Position numbers and translations under genes: made by a program. The notes beneath the pieces were generated by a model that worked only from the letters and a program-made list of their open reading frames with translations, was not told where the DNA came from and made no database searches. A stretch of DNA of 64,000 nucleotides, taken from the NCBI GenBank assembly GCA_900752435.1, contig CAADVD010000016.1, forward strand, positions 62,001-126,000, given 5' to 3'. Shown here piece after piece: positions 61,073 through 64,000 of this stretch (positions are counted from its first letter, which is position 1; each line of letters opens with the position of its first letter). This DNA comes from Oscillospiraceae bacterium (lineage in GTDB: Bacteria > Bacillota > Clostridia > Oscillospirales > Ruminococcaceae).

Positions 61073-61101
61073 TTGCTTTCTCTCCCAAACAATGCTACAA
61101 T
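61073..61101 (+). promoter_or_regulatory. Promoter of the glycosyltransferase gene
   Basis: TTGCTT, 17-bp spacer, TACAAT. The leader of about 80 nt contains the TTTGCAA heptamers. Confidence 0.65.
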
Positions 61102-61140
61102 AAAAACAATTCAAAGCACAATTCTATTTCACACCGACCA

Positions 61141-61168
61141 TTTGCAATTTGCAATTTACAATTTGCAA
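61141..61168 (+). repeat. TTTGCAA heptamer array upstream of the glycosyltransferase
   Basis: Four tandem heptamers (TTTGCAA, TTTGCAA, TTTACAA, TTTGCAA) just before the CCGAGG ribosome site. Same unit, orientation and position relative to the gene as the array before dnaJ. Confidence 0.8.
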
Positions 61169-61185
61169 TTTTCCGAGGTATCGCC

Positions 61186-62136
61186 ATGAAACACAACGAC
61201 ATTCTCTACCTAGTCATCCCCTGCTACAACGAAGAAGCCGTCCTTCACGAAACCGCCAAGCGTTTAAAAGAAAAGCTCAACACCATGATGGACAACGCGC
61301 TCATCTCCCCTGACAGCCGCATTGTCTTTGTCAACGACGGCTCCAAAGACCGCACATGGGACATTATCCAAGAACTGCATGAGCAGAATCCCTTGTTCTG
61401 CGGCATCAAGCTTTCGCGCAATAAAGGACATCAGAATGCCCTGCTCGCCGGATTGATGACCGTCAAGGCGCACTGTGATATGGCCATTTCGCTGGACGCC
61501 GATTTGCAGGATGATGTGGATGCCATTGACCGGTTTGTGGAAAAATATTATGAGGGATGTGACGTTGTTTACGGCGTGCGCAGTGCGCGCGACACCGACA
61601 CCTTCTTTAAAAAAACGACTGCTGAGGGCTTTTACAAGGTCATGAAAATGCTGGGCGTGGACATTGTGTACAACCATGCCGATTACCGTCTGATGAGCAA
61701 GCGTGCGCTGGATGAGCTGGAAAACTTCAAGGAGGTCAACCTCTTCCTGCGCGGCATTGTTCCGCTCATCGGCTTTCGGTCGGATACGGTGCTGTATGAA
61801 CGCCACGAACGCTTTGCAGGCGAGAGCAAATACCCGCTCAAAAAGATGCTGGCCTTTGCGTTTGACGGCATTACGTCGTTCAGCGTAAAGCCCATTCGCC
61901 TGATTACCACCTTGGGTGTGATTATCTTTTCCATCAGTTTGCTGATGCTGTTGTACTTTCTCATCCTTTATTTTATGGGAAAAACCGTTGCCGGATGGGC
62001 CACTATCGTCATTTCCATCTGGGCAATTGGCGGGTTGCAGCTGCTGTCCATCGGCGTGATTGGCGAATACATCGGGAAAATCTATTTGGAAACCAAAGCA
62101 CGGCCAAAATTTATTGTGGAAACCTTTTTACATTGA
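61186..62136 (+). CDS. Family 2 glycosyltransferase with C-terminal membrane anchor
   Basis: 316 aa. GT-A fold with YLVIPCYNEEAVLHETAKRL, VFVNDGSKDRTWDII, metal-binding DADLQDDVDAID and RGIVPLIGFRSDTV. Two C-terminal membrane helices (IFSISLLMLLYFLILYFM and GGLQLLSIGVIGEYIG). It resembles the GtrB/YkcC polyprenyl-phosphate glucosyl or mannosyl transferases that make a lipid-linked sugar for wall or lipid decoration. Substrate not predictable. Confidence 0.9.
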   Translation: MKHNDILYLVIPCYNEEAVLHETAKRLKEKLNTMMDNALISPDSRIVFVNDGSKDRTWDIIQELHEQNPLFCGIKLSRNKGHQNALLAGLMTVKAHCDMAISLDADLQDDVDAIDRFVEKYYEGCDVVYGVRSARDTDTFFKKTTAEGFYKVMKMLGVDIVYNHADYRLMSKRALDELENFKEVNLFLRGIVPLIGFRSDTVLYERHERFAGESKYPLKKMLAFAFDGITSFSVKPIRLITTLGVIIFSISLLMLLYFLILYFMGKTVAGWATIVISIWAIGGLQLLSIGVIGEYIGKIYLETKARPKFIVETFLH

Positions 62137-62148
62137 GCATGAAAATTA

Positions 62149-62184
62149 CCCCTGCTGTTACACTTTTTTGTGCAACACCAGGGG
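62149..62184. terminator. Terminator between convergent genes
   Basis: CCCCTG / CAGGGG outer stem with inner GTTACAC / GTGCAAC pairing (one mismatch) and a T-rich loop; TTTTTAT follows on the plus strand. Its inner part resembles the GTTGCAC hairpins elsewhere. Confidence 0.75.
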
Positions 62185-62190
62185 CAGTTT

Positions 62191-62721
62191 TTATGCTTTC
62201 TTCAATTGCTGAACAAACTCTACAATCGGTTCAATCAACGCTTGATCTGAAATATCATACGAATGGCTGATCATGTTCAGCATTTGCTCTTCCTGCGGCG
62301 TCCGATTGGGCTTTTTCTCCAAAGAAGTGCACAGCATTTTCATCATTGTTTTGGAGACAAATCCCATCTTTTCATAATTCAGTCCGCCCTGCAAATAGAA
62401 GCTCTTCACTGCACTTTCCGGCGGAACATTCTTTTCCATAGCTGTGTTTACATCCGGACTGGCCATCGGCGATGCGCCCACTGCAAACACTGCGTAGTGC
62501 TTCTGCGGATGCTTCTTCTGCATCTCCCAAAGCCAGTTGAGCTTTAAAATGCGCCCTGCATGACACCAGCTTCCAAAAATAAGTACGTCATACGCATTGA
62601 CGTCCACTCGTCCGCGCTCCTCATAGCGGACACAGTCGCAGTTGAGTGCCTGCGCTAACCACTCTGCATACCGCTTGGTAAAACCCGTCTTTGAATAATA
62701 CACAATTAATGTCTTCATCAA
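62191..62721 (-). CDS. Flavodoxin-like protein
   Basis: 176 aa. FMN-binding start TLIVYYSKTGFTKRYAEWLA and VLIFGSWCHAGRI correspond to the phosphate and ring loops of flavodoxins. The long C-terminal helix part matches the flavodoxin_5/HemG-like type. Last gene of a three-gene minus-strand set; likely regulated with the MarR gene. Confidence 0.85.
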   Translation of the reverse strand: MMKTLIVYYSKTGFTKRYAEWLAQALNCDCVRYEERGRVDVNAYDVLIFGSWCHAGRILKLNWLWEMQKKHPQKHYAVFAVGASPMASPDVNTAMEKNVPPESAVKSFYLQGGLNYEKMGFVSKTMMKMLCTSLEKKPNRTPQEEQMLNMISHSYDISDQALIEPIVEFVQQLKKA

Positions 62722-62757
62722 AATAATCCACCTTTCCTCGGAACAGCTAACATGCTG

Positions 62758-63210
62758 TTATTCCTGCCTATTTTCCATGTTTTTTTCCAGTGTCATCAGT
62801 ACGCGCAAGGTGCTTTTCAGCTCATCCGGCTGAGTTCCTGCAAACAACTGCTTGATAAATTCCGTCTCTTTTTCGTGATACGCAGATGCCAATTCTGCGC
62901 ATTTGTCTGTTTTTGCTACCCGGCTTTTTCGGCGGTCACGTGCGTCTGTATACAGTTGTACATAACCTTTCTGCTGCAGCTTCAATACAAGCTGTTTGAC
63001 GTTTTGATGTGAACTGCCGACTGCATCGGACAGTTCATTCAGCGTGGGGTGCTCCTCCCCAAACAGCTCCAATGTCACGAGCACAAACCACTGTTTCGCG
63101 GTAATTTCTTGGTAAAACCGATCGCCGATTACCTGCAGTCGATTGCTGACGGCAAAAATCATTCCGAACAGCAAATAGGAATCTGGATACGGCGGAAGTG
63201 TTGGCAACAT
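62758..63210 (-). CDS. MarR-family transcriptional regulator
   Basis: 150 aa. Winged helix with FYQEITAKQWFVLVTLELF, HPTLNELSDAVGSSHQNVKQLVLKLQQKGYVQLYTDARDRRKSRVAKT and a wing with DARDRRKSR. ATG 63208-63210 (AAAGGA upstream). Begins 17 bp after the DUF6544 gene stop and lies 36 bp ahead of the flavodoxin gene: one operon. Confidence 0.92.
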   Translation of the reverse strand: MLPTLPPYPDSYLLFGMIFAVSNRLQVIGDRFYQEITAKQWFVLVTLELFGEEHPTLNELSDAVGSSHQNVKQLVLKLQQKGYVQLYTDARDRRKSRVAKTDKCAELASAYHEKETEFIKQLFAGTQPDELKSTLRVLMTLEKNMENRQE

Positions 63211-63227
63211 AGAAAAACATCCTTTCA

Positions 63228-64000
63228 TTATTGTTTCTTTCCACAGACATAAGAAATGCGATCAACGTTCCCATCAAAATAAATGAAATCGCCCTCTTCA
63301 TAATTCCATACTGCCTGAAATACCGTCGGATGAAGAATTCCATCCGAATTTTCTCGATATTCACCGCAAACCGCTGACCACGGCACTTGTTCCACTGTGC
63401 CGTCCGATGCAATATTCCTGCGGTCCTCCGTGGTGAACAGCACCATCTCCCAATTGTCATTGAACGTAAACACGCCGCTGGCGGTCAAATCTTTATAAGA
63501 AATGGTCGCCTGAATGTGATATTCATCCAGTTCCTCTAAGGTTATATAATCCTGCAATAAGGAAGTCGGTGCAAACAAGCACTCGGCTAAAAAAGTCGCC
63601 AAACAGGCTCTATCCATCTCCTCACCGGTTTGATGAAACAGACAGATCAGTTTTCCGATAACCCCTTTCATTCCGCCTTTCCCATTTAAAAAATAGTCAT
63701 ACCCTTCAAACGGAATACCATACAATCCACTGTCTATCAGTGCCAAACGGCTTGGCTGTGCAATAAAATTATACTGCGTATAATCAATGGTCAGCGCTGG
63801 GCCATTCTTGCTCTGCATAAAATCCACGTCGTGATACTCCATCTTCATGTACGTCATTTTTGGCGTTCCGATATAACCGCAATGTTCCAAATAGCGTTGA
63901 ATCGCCATTGGAAAGTTCGCAAACTCTTCTTTCTGAAACACTCCATTTACATCCAAATCGTTGCTTGTTTCCGCTAAACTTTTCACATCTCGATGAAATT
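63228..64000 (-). CDS. DUF6544-like protein, 5' end off window
   Basis: At least 257 codons of open frame. The frame stays open to position 64000 and the GTG at 63984-63986 has no ribosome site, so the true start is probably right of the window. Conserved-looking blocks: FPMAIQRYLEHCG, YTQYNFIAQPSRLAL, DYFLNGKGGMKGV, and LATFLAECLFAPTSLLQDYITLEELD. I believe it matches DUF6544, function unknown. First gene of the MarR-flavodoxin operon. Confidence 0.65.
   Translation of the reverse strand, partial: FHRDVKSLAETSNDLDVNGVFQKEEFANFPMAIQRYLEHCGYIGTPKMTYMKMEYHDVDFMQSKNGPALTIDYTQYNFIAQPSRLALIDSGLYGIPFEGYDYFLNGKGGMKGVIGKLICLFHQTGEEMDRACLATFLAECLFAPTSLLQDYITLEELDEYHIQATISYKDLTASGVFTFNDNWEMVLFTTEDRRNIASDGTVEQVPWSAVCGEYRENSDGILHPTVFQAVWNYEEGDFIYFDGNVDRISYVCGKKQ

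Overview
The window looks like a chromosomal segment of a spore-forming, low- to mid-GC Gram-positive anaerobe of the class Clostridia. My best guess is the Oscillospirales/Ruminococcaceae side, but the exact genus cannot be fixed from the sequence. Support comes from the hrcA-grpE-dnaK-dnaJ order with a perfect CIRCE element, from the yicC-remA-gmk-rpoZ-coaBC-priA-def-fmt-rsmB-rlmN-stp-prkC-rsgA-thiN-spoVM gene order known from Bacillus and its relatives, and from sporulation genes (spoVM, a CwlD-type amidase, a BofC-like protein). Anaerobe markers are a Na+-pumping decarboxylase, rubrerythrin with PerR, and a class I fumarase subunit. No tRNA, rRNA, CRISPR array, prophage or intact insertion sequence was seen.

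Layout. 1-6.5 kb: 3' truncated murA, then the HrcA/CIRCE heat-shock operon. 6.6-8.5 kb: a YcxB-like membrane protein and a PadR/CPBP pair. 8.6-10.7 kb: oadG-oadB followed by stacked terminators. 10.8-26.1 kb: one long minus-strand housekeeping operon of 17 genes, from a promoter near 26.1 kb to the terminator behind spoVM. It includes two genes of 29 and 47 codons. 26.2-31.2 kb: an uncharacterised membrane protein, radA, cwlD, a tautomerase and HPr. 31.3-35.1 kb: the ylxM-ffh-rpsP-khpA-rimM-trmD translation/secretion operon. 35.2-39 kb: the ribDEBAH riboflavin operon under an FMN riboswitch with two tandem terminators. 39-49.9 kb: a class A PBP, a BofC-like protein, AraC/galK/galT, an ArsR-type metal sensor, pyrimidine-nucleoside phosphorylase, an aminothiazoline-carboxylate-hydrolase-like protein, rubrerythrin and PerR.

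50-55.4 kb is the accessory region. It holds a PNPOx-ferredoxin protein, a zinc-type macrodomain hydrolase and a class M sirtuin (SirTM), which are predicted to make and remove a protein ADP-ribosyl mark. Behind the sirtuin, its 3' end recurs twice as short fragments. These separate an AlbA/Schlafen-type transcriptional regulator from a toxin-antitoxin pair whose RelE-like toxin carries an in-frame stop. It looks like a hotspot where small modules have accumulated behind the sirtuin gene. This is the most interesting part of the window.

55.6-64 kb returns to ordinary genes: an amidohydrolase, a lone fumarase alpha subunit, a THUMP-type RNA methyltransferase, an esterase, glyA, a glycosyltransferase, and a DUF6544-MarR-flavodoxin operon that runs off the right edge. 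Short dispersed intergenic repeats (a GTTGCAC hairpin element and a TTTGCAA heptamer array) occur at distant places and may be genome-wide families.
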